A stretch of DNA of 64,000 nt, taken from positions 372,001-436,000 of the forward strand of contig CBDBZX010000004.1 in assembly GCA_965213645.1 (NCBI GenBank). Direction: 5' to 3'. A model generated the notes under the pieces. The model saw only the letters and a program-made list of their open reading frames with translations. It had not been told where the DNA came from and did not search any database. The DNA comes from CBDBZX01 sp965213645. Its GTDB lineage: Bacteria; Deinococcota; Deinococci; Deinococcales; Trueperaceae. Positions 15,752 to 24,356 of this stretch are shown here, one piece after another (the stretch's first letter is position 1; each line of letters opens with the position of its first letter). The position numbers and the translations under genes are program-made.

Positions 15752-16993
15752 ATGTCAAGCTCTTCTAAACCTAGTAACGCTAACGATGTCACGGCGGGGG
15801 TGACACGACCCTACGGGAGGATGCTAGGTCGCATCAAACCGAGCTATCTCGTGCTTCTGGCGCTCTTGCCGCTCTTCGTCTACCTCTTTATCTTCAACAG
15901 CACCTATCAGGACGCCCTGCGTTTTATCCTGCCGGGTATCGCTATGACGGTGACGCTCACGCTAACCGCGTATACGCTCGCATTTACCTGGGGTTTGGTG
16001 CTGGCGGGTCTGCAATTTTTGGAGGCGGGAGCGCGTAGCACCTTTATCTTTATGATTGTCGGACTCCTCTTGGGCGCGGTGGCAGCGGGTATGTATCTCC
16101 TACCCAAGCAGCAGTACGTCCTTATCGGCGAGCCGGAGGGTACCGTAGCGATTATCAGCGGCACGCCCGATAATCTGACGGACGCCGTGCGCGAAGGCAC
16201 CTACGAAGAGGGCGCACCCGAGCGGCGCTTCCGGGCGGTGCCGAGTGCGCAAGCAGCGCTAGAGCGCGTCGCGTCGGGAACCTACACGGGCGCACTCGTA
16301 CCGCGAGAGGTGGTAGCCGAGGACACGCCGGTGCTGTGGGAGGCGTCGGTGTTGCCCACCTCGAGGCTCAACCTCATCGCCGTTGCAGGCGCAATAGGGA
16401 TCATCGTCTTACTGCTCGCGTTTGCCAGTTGGCAGAGCGGCGAGCACCCTTTAGCCATCTTCGCCGAACTCTACATCGACATCGTGCGCGGCATTCCCAT
16501 GATCGTACTGATCGTCTTTATCGGTCTGGTGCTACCGGGTGAACTGGGACGCTTAGGGCTTCTCTTCGAGCCTGACAACCGCTTTTTGCGCGACTTGCAG
16601 CGGGGCACGTTGGCGGTAGGTCTCGCCTACGCCGCGTTCATGGCGGAGATTTTTCGCGCCGGGATTCAGGCCGTGCCGAAAGGTCAAAGAGAGGCGGCGA
16701 AGGCGCTTGGGCTCTCAGGCTGGCAGGTGTCGCGCTTCGTCGTCTTGCCGCAGGCGCTTAAAATCGTGATTCCACCTCTCGGCAACGAATTCATCGCCAT
16801 GTTCAAAGATACGGCGCTCGTCTCGGTTATCGGTACGGGCGACATCTTTAGGCTTGCGCGGGAGTTCGCGGCGGCGCGGCTCAATAACATCCCGCCTTTC
16901 AACACGGCGGCGGTGATTTACATTGCGCTGACGATTGGAGCGTCTAGCATCTTGCGGTGGCTCGAGCGGCGCAGCGATACGGAGAGCCGCTAG
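15752..16993 (+). CDS. Amino-acid ABC transporter permease with large insertion
   Basis: A 413-residue permease of the HisMQ/GltK family. The first core segment is ILPGIAMTVTLTLTAYTLAFTW; the expected next segment, YIDIVRGIPMIVLIVFIGL, appears only after residue 235. Between them are one membrane segment (about 95-118), a soluble stretch of about 90 residues (GEPEGTVAIISGTPDNL, VPSAQAALERVASGTYTGALV, somewhat like part of a binding-protein lobe) and another membrane segment (about 211-232). The ATPase-coupling EAA loop (REAAKALGLSGWQVSRFVVLPQA) is intact. TAAACT lies 5 bases before the ATG, so it has its own promoter. No ATPase gene is adjacent. Family members are normally 220-320 residues. 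Confidence 0.9.
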   Translation: MSSSSKPSNANDVTAGVTRPYGRMLGRIKPSYLVLLALLPLFVYLFIFNSTYQDALRFILPGIAMTVTLTLTAYTLAFTWGLVLAGLQFLEAGARSTFIFMIVGLLLGAVAAGMYLLPKQQYVLIGEPEGTVAIISGTPDNLTDAVREGTYEEGAPERRFRAVPSAQAALERVASGTYTGALVPREVVAEDTPVLWEASVLPTSRLNLIAVAGAIGIIVLLLAFASWQSGEHPLAIFAELYIDIVRGIPMIVLIVFIGLVLPGELGRLGLLFEPDNRFLRDLQRGTLAVGLAYAAFMAEIFRAGIQAVPKGQREAAKALGLSGWQVSRFVVLPQALKIVIPPLGNEFIAMFKDTALVSVIGTGDIFRLAREFAAARLNNIPPFNTAAVIYIALTIGASSILRWLERRSDTESR

Positions 16994-17248
16994 AGAGGTA
17001 TATAGTCACTAGAGCAAGAGGTTTTTACTGCTCAGACCGGCAGTGCTCGAGTGGATAGCCGCGCAAAACTGACGTTGAGAGGCTCGAGCGTTTCGTTTTG
17101 GACTATTTCTCAGCACTTCCGAAATATACTGAGACAGATGAGCGCAGATCTCATTGCGCAGCAATAACGGAATTTCATCTCGCGATGTGTGTGCTAAACG
17201 GTGTTTTTTACAATGAGAGGGTCTCAAACCAGATAAGTACTCCGGCCT

Positions 17249-17322
17249 AAATAACCTAAACCATTTTGCTGAAGTTTTACGCTCGAGACAGGAACCGCGA
17301 ACTTTTCTGGTTTAGATTATTT
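17249..17322. repeat. Imperfect inverted repeat in a 355-bp gene-free gap
   Basis: AAATAACCTAAACCA (17249-17263) and TGGTTTAGATTATTT (17308-17322) are complementary at 14 of 15 positions. The gap 16994-17348, between the permease and the convergent GGDEF-EAL gene, holds no convincing ORF; this repeat is its only clear structure. It may be a decayed element or terminator region. Confidence 0.5.
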
Positions 17323-17348
17323 CCACACCTCTACTTAACACCTGCTAT

Positions 17349-19334
17349 CTACACCACCTCAGTCCATACGCCGCACTGCGTGAGGCTATCTTTAGCTGCG
17401 CCACCCGACCTCATATAGTCGGCAACCGCCGCCGCGTCCAGCGGCTTCGAGAACAAGTAGCCCTGCGCGTGCTCGCAGCCGAGCCCCTTGAGGTGCTCCA
17501 ACTGCGCCTCGGTCTCGACCCCTTCGACGGTCACGCTGAGCCCTAACGCTTTTGCCATCGCGACCACCGTGCGCACCAGCTCGCCGCTCTCGCTGCTCTC
17601 TAACATCTCGGCGACGAAGGAGCGGTCCACTTTGAGCGTGTTGACGGGTAGATGCTGCAAGTAGGACAGGGACGAATAGCCCGTGCCGAAGTCGTCGATG
17701 TGAAGCTGAATGCCCAGCGCCCGGAGCCGCGCCAGGTTCGCACTGACACAGTTCGACGAACTAACTAGCACGCTCTCGGTAATCTCGAGCTTGAGGCTTT
17801 GCGGATCGAAACCCGTCTCGCGCAACACAGCCTCGATGCACGTCACGGTCTCAGGCTGCGCGAAGCTCTTGCCCGAGAGGTTAGCGCTCAGCGTCAGCGG
17901 AGGGAGCTGCGGGAACCTCTGCTGCCACGCGCCCGCCTGAGCGCAGGCTTCGCGCAGCACGAAGAGGTCGAGCTCCAAAATTAGCCCAGCCTCTTCCGCT
18001 AATGGGATAAAGACCTCGGGCGACACCGACCCGTGAACGGGGTGCGGCCAGCGGGCCAACGCTTCGAAGCCGATGGGCAGCGCGTTCTCTACCGCTACAA
18101 TAGGCTGATACTGCACGCTGAGCGTGCGCGTCTCCAAGGCGCTGCGCAGTTCGGTCTCGAGTGCCAAACGCCTCAGCGCGTGTTCGCGCATCTCGGGCGT
18201 AAAAAACTGATAGCCCGCCTTGCCCTTGGCCTTGGCGCTGTACATGGCGAGGTCGGCGTCGCGCAGCACCTCGTCGGCGCTGTTATAGCCGAGGTCGCTC
18301 GACACGATACCGATGCTGACCGAGATGACGACCTCTTGCCCGGCGAGTTCGAAGGGGCGCTTGAGCGCCCGCTGAATACGTTCAGCCGTCCCCACCGCCT
18401 CTTGCGCGTGGCCCAAGTCCTCGAGCAAGAGCGTGAACTCGTCGCCGCCCAGCCGCGCCACCGTGTCGCCGGGGCGCACACATCCGTTGAGGCGCTCGCC
18501 CAAAGCGATGAGCAGCGCGTCGCCCGCGTCGTGGCCTAAGCTGTCGTTGATGACTTTGAAGCGGTCGAAGTCCAAGAACAAAACAGCGAAGCCGTTCTCA
18601 GGGCGGCGCTTTTCGCGTTCGACGGTCTGTGTCAGGCGGTCTTTGAACAAGGCGCGGTTCGGCAGGCCGGTCAGGGCGTCGTGGAAGGCGTCGTACTGAA
18701 GCTGAGTGTTGGCGGCCTCGAGCTGCTTTTTGGCCTGCTCGAGTTCGGCGGTACGCGCCTTGACCCGCGACTCCAACTCGCTGTTAAAGCGCTTCAAAGC
18801 GTCTTGCGCCCGCCTGCGCTCGGTGACGTCACGTCCATAGCCGAGCACGAAGCGCAACTCGCCCGCGTCGTCAAAGATAGGCATGAGGTTGCGCCAATGA
18901 TGTTTAACATTGCCTTGCGAGTCGGTAAAGGTCTCTTCCCAACCCGCCGAGGCGCGGCTTTCAACCGCCCGCAAAAAGCGTTTACGCCGCCCTTCGGCAA
19001 TGCTCATATCAAAGCCCCGGTAGACGCAGTACTCGAAGTCGTCCTTGCCGATGATCCAGGTGCGAATCGCCTCGTTCTTGATGGCCTCGGGGTTGCAAAA
19101 CAGATAGCGGTGCTGCGCGTCGAAGACGGCTATCTCGATAGGCACGCTGTTCAAGATAGTTTCGAAAGGCAGGTGTGAGGTCGCTTCTCGGCTCGCTAAG
19201 TAAGTGAGCAGGGCTCTCCACACCTCCAAGCTGGGGAGCGTGTCGGGCTCCAACTCGGCTGTGCCTATCGTGGTTTGTAAGGCTGTTTTGACGGTGTCTA
19301 AGGTGCGTGTTCTCCCAAATGACGCGGTGTCCAT
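17349..19334 (-). CDS. PAS-GGDEF-EAL cyclic-di-GMP signalling protein
   Basis: The 661-residue cytoplasmic protein has a PAS domain (about 60-180), a short coiled coil, a GGDEF domain (about 215-385) and an EAL domain (about 400-640). The cyclase motif GGDEF is intact and is preceded by RPGD five residues upstream, the inhibitory RxxD site. The phosphodiesterase motifs EALARW, DDFGTGYSSL and VEGVET are also intact, so both activities are possible. The PAS domain probably senses a small ligand or redox state. TATCCT lies 6 bases before the ATG. Two HD-GYP proteins in this window (35494 and 58848) belong to the same signalling system. Confidence 0.95.
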   Translation of the reverse strand: MDTASFGRTRTLDTVKTALQTTIGTAELEPDTLPSLEVWRALLTYLASREATSHLPFETILNSVPIEIAVFDAQHRYLFCNPEAIKNEAIRTWIIGKDDFEYCVYRGFDMSIAEGRRKRFLRAVESRASAGWEETFTDSQGNVKHHWRNLMPIFDDAGELRFVLGYGRDVTERRRAQDALKRFNSELESRVKARTAELEQAKKQLEAANTQLQYDAFHDALTGLPNRALFKDRLTQTVEREKRRPENGFAVLFLDFDRFKVINDSLGHDAGDALLIALGERLNGCVRPGDTVARLGGDEFTLLLEDLGHAQEAVGTAERIQRALKRPFELAGQEVVISVSIGIVSSDLGYNSADEVLRDADLAMYSAKAKGKAGYQFFTPEMREHALRRLALETELRSALETRTLSVQYQPIVAVENALPIGFEALARWPHPVHGSVSPEVFIPLAEEAGLILELDLFVLREACAQAGAWQQRFPQLPPLTLSANLSGKSFAQPETVTCIEAVLRETGFDPQSLKLEITESVLVSSSNCVSANLARLRALGIQLHIDDFGTGYSSLSYLQHLPVNTLKVDRSFVAEMLESSESGELVRTVVAMAKALGLSVTVEGVETEAQLEHLKGLGCEHAQGYLFSKPLDAAAVADYMRSGGAAKDSLTQCGVWTEVV

Positions 19335-19406
19335 GAAGCTAGGATAAAGGAAGCCGTGTCACAAAATTCTGACGGGAAAGTCGCGCTCTTTCGCAGCAGT
19401 TTGGCG

Positions 19407-19565
19407 TTAAAAAGGCACGCCCGCCAAAATCTTCATCAGTGTGGACTTGCCCGCGCCGTTTTCGCCCACGAGCGCGTGGACCTCACCCTTTTGCAGCCCA
19501 AAATCTACCTCGGTAAGCGCCACAACCGCGCCGAAGTGTTTGCTGATACGTTGCATCTCGAGCAT
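19407..19565 (-). pseudogene. Truncated ABC transporter ATPase (sugar/nucleoside type)
   Basis: The minus strand encodes 52 residues, then a stop. They include HFGAVVALTEVDFGLQKGEV and the Walker A motif GENGAGKSTLMKILAG, typical of ATPases of the BMP/ribose class. A good Shine-Dalgarno (GAGGAGGTGAG) precedes the start, with a GTG just before the ATG. Everything after Walker A (signature motif, Walker B) is missing, so it cannot be a working ATPase. It is a 5' fragment stranded upstream of the GGDEF-EAL gene. Confidence 0.8.
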
Positions 19566-19718
19566 CACACCTGGCTCACCTCCTCGAGCAGAGGTTGGAC
19601 AGCCCTAAAAGTTCTTTTTATCGGCACCGTTTCACATCCCAACCTTAATTGATGAAGGGAGTCTAACAGAAAATGCATAACGTGACATGCGGTGTGACGT
19701 GCGGTGAATTCGGCGTCG

Positions 19719-20846
19719 TTACAAACCACGCATCGTAAACATATGCGCAAACACACGCTTGGCAGGGGTTTGCAAGAGGTTGCGAAGGCCGAAATCTCGC
19801 AAGGGTGCAAGCGGCGTGCTGCGCCCCATGACGGTATTGAATTCGGCGCGTAAAATCGCGGCTTTGGCAGCGCGGCGGCGTGTACGGCTGTAGTGATTGA
19901 GAGAGTCGAGCCTGGCCCCCCGTTTAAGCTCGAGCAGACTATCCGCCAACGCCCAAGCGTCCAGCCAGCCCAAATTCATCCCCTGCCCCCCAATCGGACT
20001 CACCACGTGCGCCGCGTCCCCGGCGAGCGCAACGCTTCCCACGGAAAACCTCTTGGCTAAATATCGCTCGATTCCAAACGAACTCAGCATCGTATTGGTT
20101 TCGGTAGGAACCGCGTGATTCAACCTCTTATGGATGACTTGGGTTAAATCTCGAGCCGTCGCCCCTTCTGCGTAGTGCGGCATCTTCACCACCCACCGCC
20201 GCACCTTGTTGGGCAGCGGAAAGGATTCGATAATGCCGTCCGGGGTGAGGTAGAGCGCCGCCTGAGTCCCCAAAGAGGTGAGGTCAGCGAAGTCGCCCAT
20301 GAGGTAAGCGTCGGGATAGCGCCCACCCTCGAAAGGGATGTTGGCAGCGTCTCGCACCACGCTATTTTTGCCGTCGCAGCCGATGACGGTCTGAGCTTTC
20401 AACCGCTTCGTCTCACCGTCAAGCTCGCACGTAACTTCAGCGTACTCACCCTCATTGTGAACGTTCAGAACTTCTGAGCGCCGCCACAACGCGCCGGGAC
20501 GAGCGGCGCAGAGGCGCGACTCTAAAATCTTTTCGGTCACGTATTGTGGCAGCGTCAGGACAAAAGTATAAGGCTCCGGGCAGAGCGAGAAGTCGAGTTC
20601 ACCTAAAGGTTTGGAGCAGCCGAACGCCAGTCCTTTTTCGACCTTGACACCTCTCGCTAGGAGTTCGTCAACCAGCTCGAGCTGCTCAAACTTCTCTAGT
20701 GACGGCGGGTGAATCCCAATCGAGCGCGAGTGCTGAAGCGGCTCCGCGTGCTTCTCTAACACGACGAAGCTCAGCCCCAACTGCGCCAAGCGGCAGCCCA
20801 AAAAGAGCCCCACCGGACCGCCGCCCACAATGACTGCGTCGTACAT
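19719..20846 (-). CDS. FAD-dependent monooxygenase of the type III PKS operon
   Basis: The 375-residue flavoprotein belongs to the PHBH/aromatic hydroxylase family: N-terminal VIVGGGPVGLFLGCRLAQLG (FAD), the central GCDGKNSVVRDAA, and SVALAGDAAHVVSPIGGQGMNLG. It would hydroxylate the aromatic ring made by the polyketide synthase upstream, as SrsC does in Streptomyces griseus. I chose the ATG at 20846 because the fold begins there and it overlaps the methyltransferase stop by one base (TGATG), coupling translation. It is the last gene of the operon. Confidence 0.9.
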   Translation of the reverse strand: MYDAVIVGGGPVGLFLGCRLAQLGLSFVVLEKHAEPLQHSRSIGIHPPSLEKFEQLELVDELLARGVKVEKGLAFGCSKPLGELDFSLCPEPYTFVLTLPQYVTEKILESRLCAARPGALWRRSEVLNVHNEGEYAEVTCELDGETKRLKAQTVIGCDGKNSVVRDAANIPFEGGRYPDAYLMGDFADLTSLGTQAALYLTPDGIIESFPLPNKVRRWVVKMPHYAEGATARDLTQVIHKRLNHAVPTETNTMLSSFGIERYLAKRFSVGSVALAGDAAHVVSPIGGQGMNLGWLDAWALADSLLELKRGARLDSLNHYSRTRRRAAKAAILRAEFNTVMGRSTPLAPLRDFGLRNLLQTPAKRVFAHMFTMRGL

Positions 20847-21550
20847 CACGGTTCGCCTCGCAGCAGCAAGAGGTGAAAGGGAAAGCTGCGCTCGACACGC
20901 CACCCTTGCATCTCAATATCCTGTGCGACGTGATGCAACTCCTCACGGGTATAGCTCCGCCGAATCGAGGTGAGGCCGTCTTGGGTGATGAACGAGTTGC
21001 GAAAAAAAGGTGAGGTCAGCGCGGCAAAGCCCACGTACCCAAGGTCAGCGCGTTCGATGTCTTTGTGGATGACGAGCCCTCGGCTGAGTTGGGCGCTCTC
21101 GCGGCACATCGTCCTGAGTTCTTCTGTAGAGAGATGATGCAAGAGGTGATTCGAAATCACGAGGTCAAAGGTCTTCCCTGCTCGGCATAGATCAGAGGTT
21201 GACAGACATCGGAAGGTGACTTCGGGATGAGGGTGAGCTTTCGCGTAAGCGGTCGCCCGCTCGTCCGGGTCGATCGCAGTGATTTTCAGGTTGATTCCGT
21301 CCCGCGCCGCCCACTTCGCCAACTTTCTAGGAATATCGCCCCCACCCGAGCCGACATCCAAGAGGTGTGTGATGGCTCGAGCCGCCGCAAAAGGTCGAAT
21401 CAACCTCTTGTACGTCCCTTCCCAACCCGACACCAAAGCGTTGACCGCACCGAACTGCGCGTAGGTGTTGCGCAACCTCTCCGAATCGCAGGTGGGGTCG
21501 TCCATCTTCTCGAGCAACCCCGCTTCGCGTTCTTTCAAAAAAAGTGGCAT
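20846..21550 (-). CDS. SAM-dependent methyltransferase of the type III PKS operon
   Basis: This 234-residue class I methyltransferase has the SAM motif LLDVGSGGGDIPRKLA, then ITAIDPDERATAYA, and LVISNHLLHHLSTEE. It starts at the stop of the polyketide synthase gene and overlaps the monooxygenase start, so the three are made together. It would methylate the phenolic polyketide or its oxidised product. In the srs operon this step is done by an unrelated membrane methyltransferase, so this is a different solution. Confidence 0.9.
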   Translation of the reverse strand: MPLFLKEREAGLLEKMDDPTCDSERLRNTYAQFGAVNALVSGWEGTYKRLIRPFAAARAITHLLDVGSGGGDIPRKLAKWAARDGINLKITAIDPDERATAYAKAHPHPEVTFRCLSTSDLCRAGKTFDLVISNHLLHHLSTEELRTMCRESAQLSRGLVIHKDIERADLGYVGFAALTSPFFRNSFITQDGLTSIRRSYTREELHHVAQDIEMQGWRVERSFPFHLLLLRGEP

Positions 21551-22642
21551 TTAGCAGGCGGTAAAGAGACCACTCTCAACTGTCAAACCGGGGCCGAACG
21601 CCATTGCGCAGACGGATTCGCGGGGCTGCGCGTTCTGCATAATCTCTTTGAGGACAAATAGAACCGTCGCGCTGCTCATGTTGCCGTAGTCGTGCAAAAC
21701 ACCTCTCGAGGGCTCTAACTGCGCCTCACTAAGCGCCAAACCCTTTTGAATCTTATCCAAAATAGAGCGCCCACCCGGATGAATCGCCCAGTGCTGCACC
21801 TCGTCGGGGGTGCGCCCGAGCGAGGCGAAAAGTGGAGTCAGCGCGGCTTCTAGGTTGGCTTCTAGGATGTTGGGGACGTAGCTCGATAAGACGATATCAA
21901 AGCCGTTATCGCCCACCGTCCAGGCCATGTCCTCTTCGCCCGTAGGCGTCAACGTCGTCTCTAACTGGGACAGCTCCAAAACTCTATCTTCACCCTGCGG
22001 ACGCTTCGCGCTGACCAGCGCCGCCGCCGCGCCGTCCGCAAAGACCGAGGCCGAGAGAAGGCGGTCTAAGTCCGCACCGAGTTGCAAGTGCAGCGTGCAG
22101 AGTTCTAGGCAGACGATTAAAACAACCGCGTCCGGGTCGGCGTCGCAGAAGGCCCGCGCCATCTTGAGCGCCGGAAACGCCGCGTAGCAGCCCATGAAAC
22201 CGACGTGAAAGCGCTGCGTAGAGGGGTGCAAGCAGAGGTCTTTGACCACATAAAAATCGGGTCCGGGCGCGAAAAAGCCCGTACACGACACGGTGATGAC
22301 GTGCGTGACTTCATCCGCGCTGAATTCAGAAGCGTTTAAGACCTTCCTTGCTACCCCTGTGTAAAGAGGTTTCGACGCCTCCGCGTAGAGGTCGTTACGC
22401 ACTTTGGTCGAGGGCGACTTAAAAACGTTCTCTTCGGGGTTATAGAACACTCCTTCGCTCGCATCCTCAGTAAAATCGTGCACGACGCTGTGGCGCTTTT
22501 GGATACCCGACTGCGAATAGAGTCTATGGATGAGTCGTTGCGCGAGTCTATCGTCGGTACTCGCTTTAAGCGCGTCCCTAGCCCTGTCTTGCAAGAAGTA
22601 GTTGTCTGGAACAGCGGTTTCGATCTGGTGGATGAAGGTCAT
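21551..22642 (-). CDS. Type III polyketide synthase (chalcone synthase-like)
   Basis: The 363-residue enzyme has the catalytic triad of the family: Cys120 in VSCTGFFAPG, His288 in WAIHPGGRSIL and Asn321 in HDYGNMSSAT. The N-terminal part opens with MTFIHQIETAVPDNYF. Bacterial members extend a fatty acyl starter with malonyl-CoA to give alkylresorcinols or alkylpyrones. With the methyltransferase and hydroxylase that follow without a gap, the operon probably makes a methylated, oxidised phenolic lipid or quinone, by analogy with srsABC. AGGAAGAGGAA precedes the ATG. Confidence 0.93.
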   Translation of the reverse strand: MTFIHQIETAVPDNYFLQDRARDALKASTDDRLAQRLIHRLYSQSGIQKRHSVVHDFTEDASEGVFYNPEENVFKSPSTKVRNDLYAEASKPLYTGVARKVLNASEFSADEVTHVITVSCTGFFAPGPDFYVVKDLCLHPSTQRFHVGFMGCYAAFPALKMARAFCDADPDAVVLIVCLELCTLHLQLGADLDRLLSASVFADGAAAALVSAKRPQGEDRVLELSQLETTLTPTGEEDMAWTVGDNGFDIVLSSYVPNILEANLEAALTPLFASLGRTPDEVQHWAIHPGGRSILDKIQKGLALSEAQLEPSRGVLHDYGNMSSATVLFVLKEIMQNAQPRESVCAMAFGPGLTVESGLFTAC

Positions 22643-22811
22643 AGGTTCCTCTTCCTCACTCTAAGCCGTCAGCTTGTGACGCTTATGAGCCCTAGCGCAC
22701 GGTGTTGGGGTTGCTCAGGAGTACGCTCAGTGTAGTCCACAAACCGTTACGTAGAGGCGCAGCAGGTGACGCTTGCGTTAAACTTTGGGGTATAGATTTT
22801 AGTAGCGTTTC

Positions 22812-22841
22812 CACGTTTCATTGCTGTAGCAATGAAACGTG
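22812..22841. promoter_or_regulatory. Perfect 14-bp palindrome upstream of aldehyde dehydrogenase
   Basis: CACGTTTCATTGCT and AGCAATGAAACGTG are exact complements around a 2-base spacer. It lies 90 bases before the dehydrogenase start and 170 bases before the divergent polyketide synthase start. It could be an operator for a dimeric regulator or an RNA hairpin. Confidence 0.55.
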
Positions 22842-22930
22842 CGAGCGGATGCGAGAAGAAACAAACGCAATCAGTTGGTGCAGCGAAGCGTGGAACTGCT
22901 ATAGATACAAATTTGAACGAGGAGGGCAAC

Positions 22931-24295
22931 ATGGCACTTATATCAACGAACCCGGCGACGGGCGAAGAGATTAGACGCTACGACGAAATGACCTCGAGTG
23001 AGGTCCAGAACATCATCGAACGCGCCCATGAGACGCACCGCGCCTGGCGCGAGGTGAGCTTTGAGGCTCGAGCCGAGCGGCTGCGCAAAGCGGCGGAGAT
23101 TTTGCGGAGCGACACCGAGTTTGCCGACATCATCACGCAAGAGATGGGCAAGCCGATCTCGCAAGCGCGGGCCGAGGTCAAAAAGTGCGCTACCGCCTTT
23201 GACTACTACGCGGAGCACGGCGCAGAGCATTTAGCGCCCCAAATTATCGAAACGGACGCGAGCAAAAGCTATATCAGCTATCAACCTCTCGGCGTGGTGC
23301 TCGCCATCATGCCCTGGAACTTCCCCTTTTGGCAAGCGGTACGCTTCGCCGCGCCAACCCTGATGGCGGGCAACGCGGGGCTCTTAAAACATGCGGAAAA
23401 CGTGACGGGGTGCGCTCTCGCGCTCGAAGAGCTGATACAACGCGCCGGTTTTCCCGAAGGGCTTTTTCGCACGTTACTCGTGCAGGTTGATGAGGTCGAG
23501 AAGATTTTAGACCATCCGAAAGTGGCAGCGGCAACCTTGACGGGCAGTACGGGGGCGGGAAGGGCGGTCTCGAGCGGAGCCGGAAAGCACCTCAAAAAAA
23601 CCGTTCTCGAACTCGGCGGCTCCGACCCCTACCTTATCCTGGAAGACGCTGACCTAGACGCCGCCGTGGACGCCTGCGCCACCAGCCGCTTGCAAAACAG
23701 CGGTCAGAGCTGCATCGCCGCGAAGCGCTTTATCGTCGTGGAACCCCTCGTCAGCGAATTTCAAAGCAAGCTCGTCGAAAAGATGAAAGCGCAGAGGATG
23801 GGCGACCCGGTGGATGAAGAGACCGACATCGGCCCGCAAGCACGCCCCGATTTGCGCGACACCCTCCACGAACAGGTGACGAAAAGCGTAGACGCAGGCG
23901 CGGAACTCCTCTTAGGCGGCGAACTCCCCGATGGTCCCGGCGCGTTCTATCCGCCTACTGTCCTCACGGATGTCTCTACGGGAATGCCTGCCTACGACGA
24001 AGAGGTCTTCGGCCCCGTCGCAGCGATTATTACCGCGCATAGCGAAGAGGACGCCATTCGCATCGCGAACGATACACCCTATGGCCTCGGCGCGGCTGTC
24101 TTTACGCAAGACCGCGCGAGAGGTGAAAAGATTGCCGCCGAGAAGCTCCAAGCGGGCAACTGTTTCGTCAACGCTTTCGTCAAGTCCGACCCGCGTCTGC
24201 CCTTTGGTGGGATTAAGAATTCAGGTTACGGACGTGAACTTTCAGCGTTGGGGATTCACGAGTTTGTGAACATCAAGACGGTGTATATTGCCTGA
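22931..24295 (+). CDS. NAD(P)-dependent aldehyde (succinate-semialdehyde) dehydrogenase
   Basis: The 454-residue enzyme shows the aldehyde dehydrogenase motifs IMPWNFPFWQ, LTGSTGAGRAV (cofactor binding), VLELGGSDPYLILEDAD with the catalytic Glu, NSGQSCIAAKR with the nucleophilic Cys, and EEVFGPVAAI. Length and the NPATGEEI opening resemble the short succinate-semialdehyde dehydrogenases (Sad/YneI group, about 455-460 residues), which yield succinate. I chose the ATG at 22931 because GGAGGG lies just upstream; the longer frame to 22832 has no such support. It converges on a DUF1338 gene. Confidence 0.9.
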   Translation: MALISTNPATGEEIRRYDEMTSSEVQNIIERAHETHRAWREVSFEARAERLRKAAEILRSDTEFADIITQEMGKPISQARAEVKKCATAFDYYAEHGAEHLAPQIIETDASKSYISYQPLGVVLAIMPWNFPFWQAVRFAAPTLMAGNAGLLKHAENVTGCALALEELIQRAGFPEGLFRTLLVQVDEVEKILDHPKVAAATLTGSTGAGRAVSSGAGKHLKKTVLELGGSDPYLILEDADLDAAVDACATSRLQNSGQSCIAAKRFIVVEPLVSEFQSKLVEKMKAQRMGDPVDEETDIGPQARPDLRDTLHEQVTKSVDAGAELLLGGELPDGPGAFYPPTVLTDVSTGMPAYDEEVFGPVAAIITAHSEEDAIRIANDTPYGLGAAVFTQDRARGEKIAAEKLQAGNCFVNAFVKSDPRLPFGGIKNSGYGRELSALGIHEFVNIKTVYIA

Positions 24296-24314
24296 CCAGT
24301 CTAAAGGTCGCTTT

Positions 24315-24354
24315 GAGGCCGCCGCACGAGAACGAACTTTTGTGCGGTGGCCTC
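24315..24354. terminator. Hairpin between convergent genes
   Basis: GAGGCCGCCGCAC and GTGCGGTGGCCTC pair at 12 of 13 positions around a 14-base loop, between the dehydrogenase and DUF1338 stops. There is no long T-tract, so termination is likely but not typical. Confidence 0.55.
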
Positions 24355-24356
24355 CT

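Noticed and set aside
18033..18539. 168-codon plus-strand ORF
   Set aside because: Antisense to the GGDEF domain; no start signal or family features.
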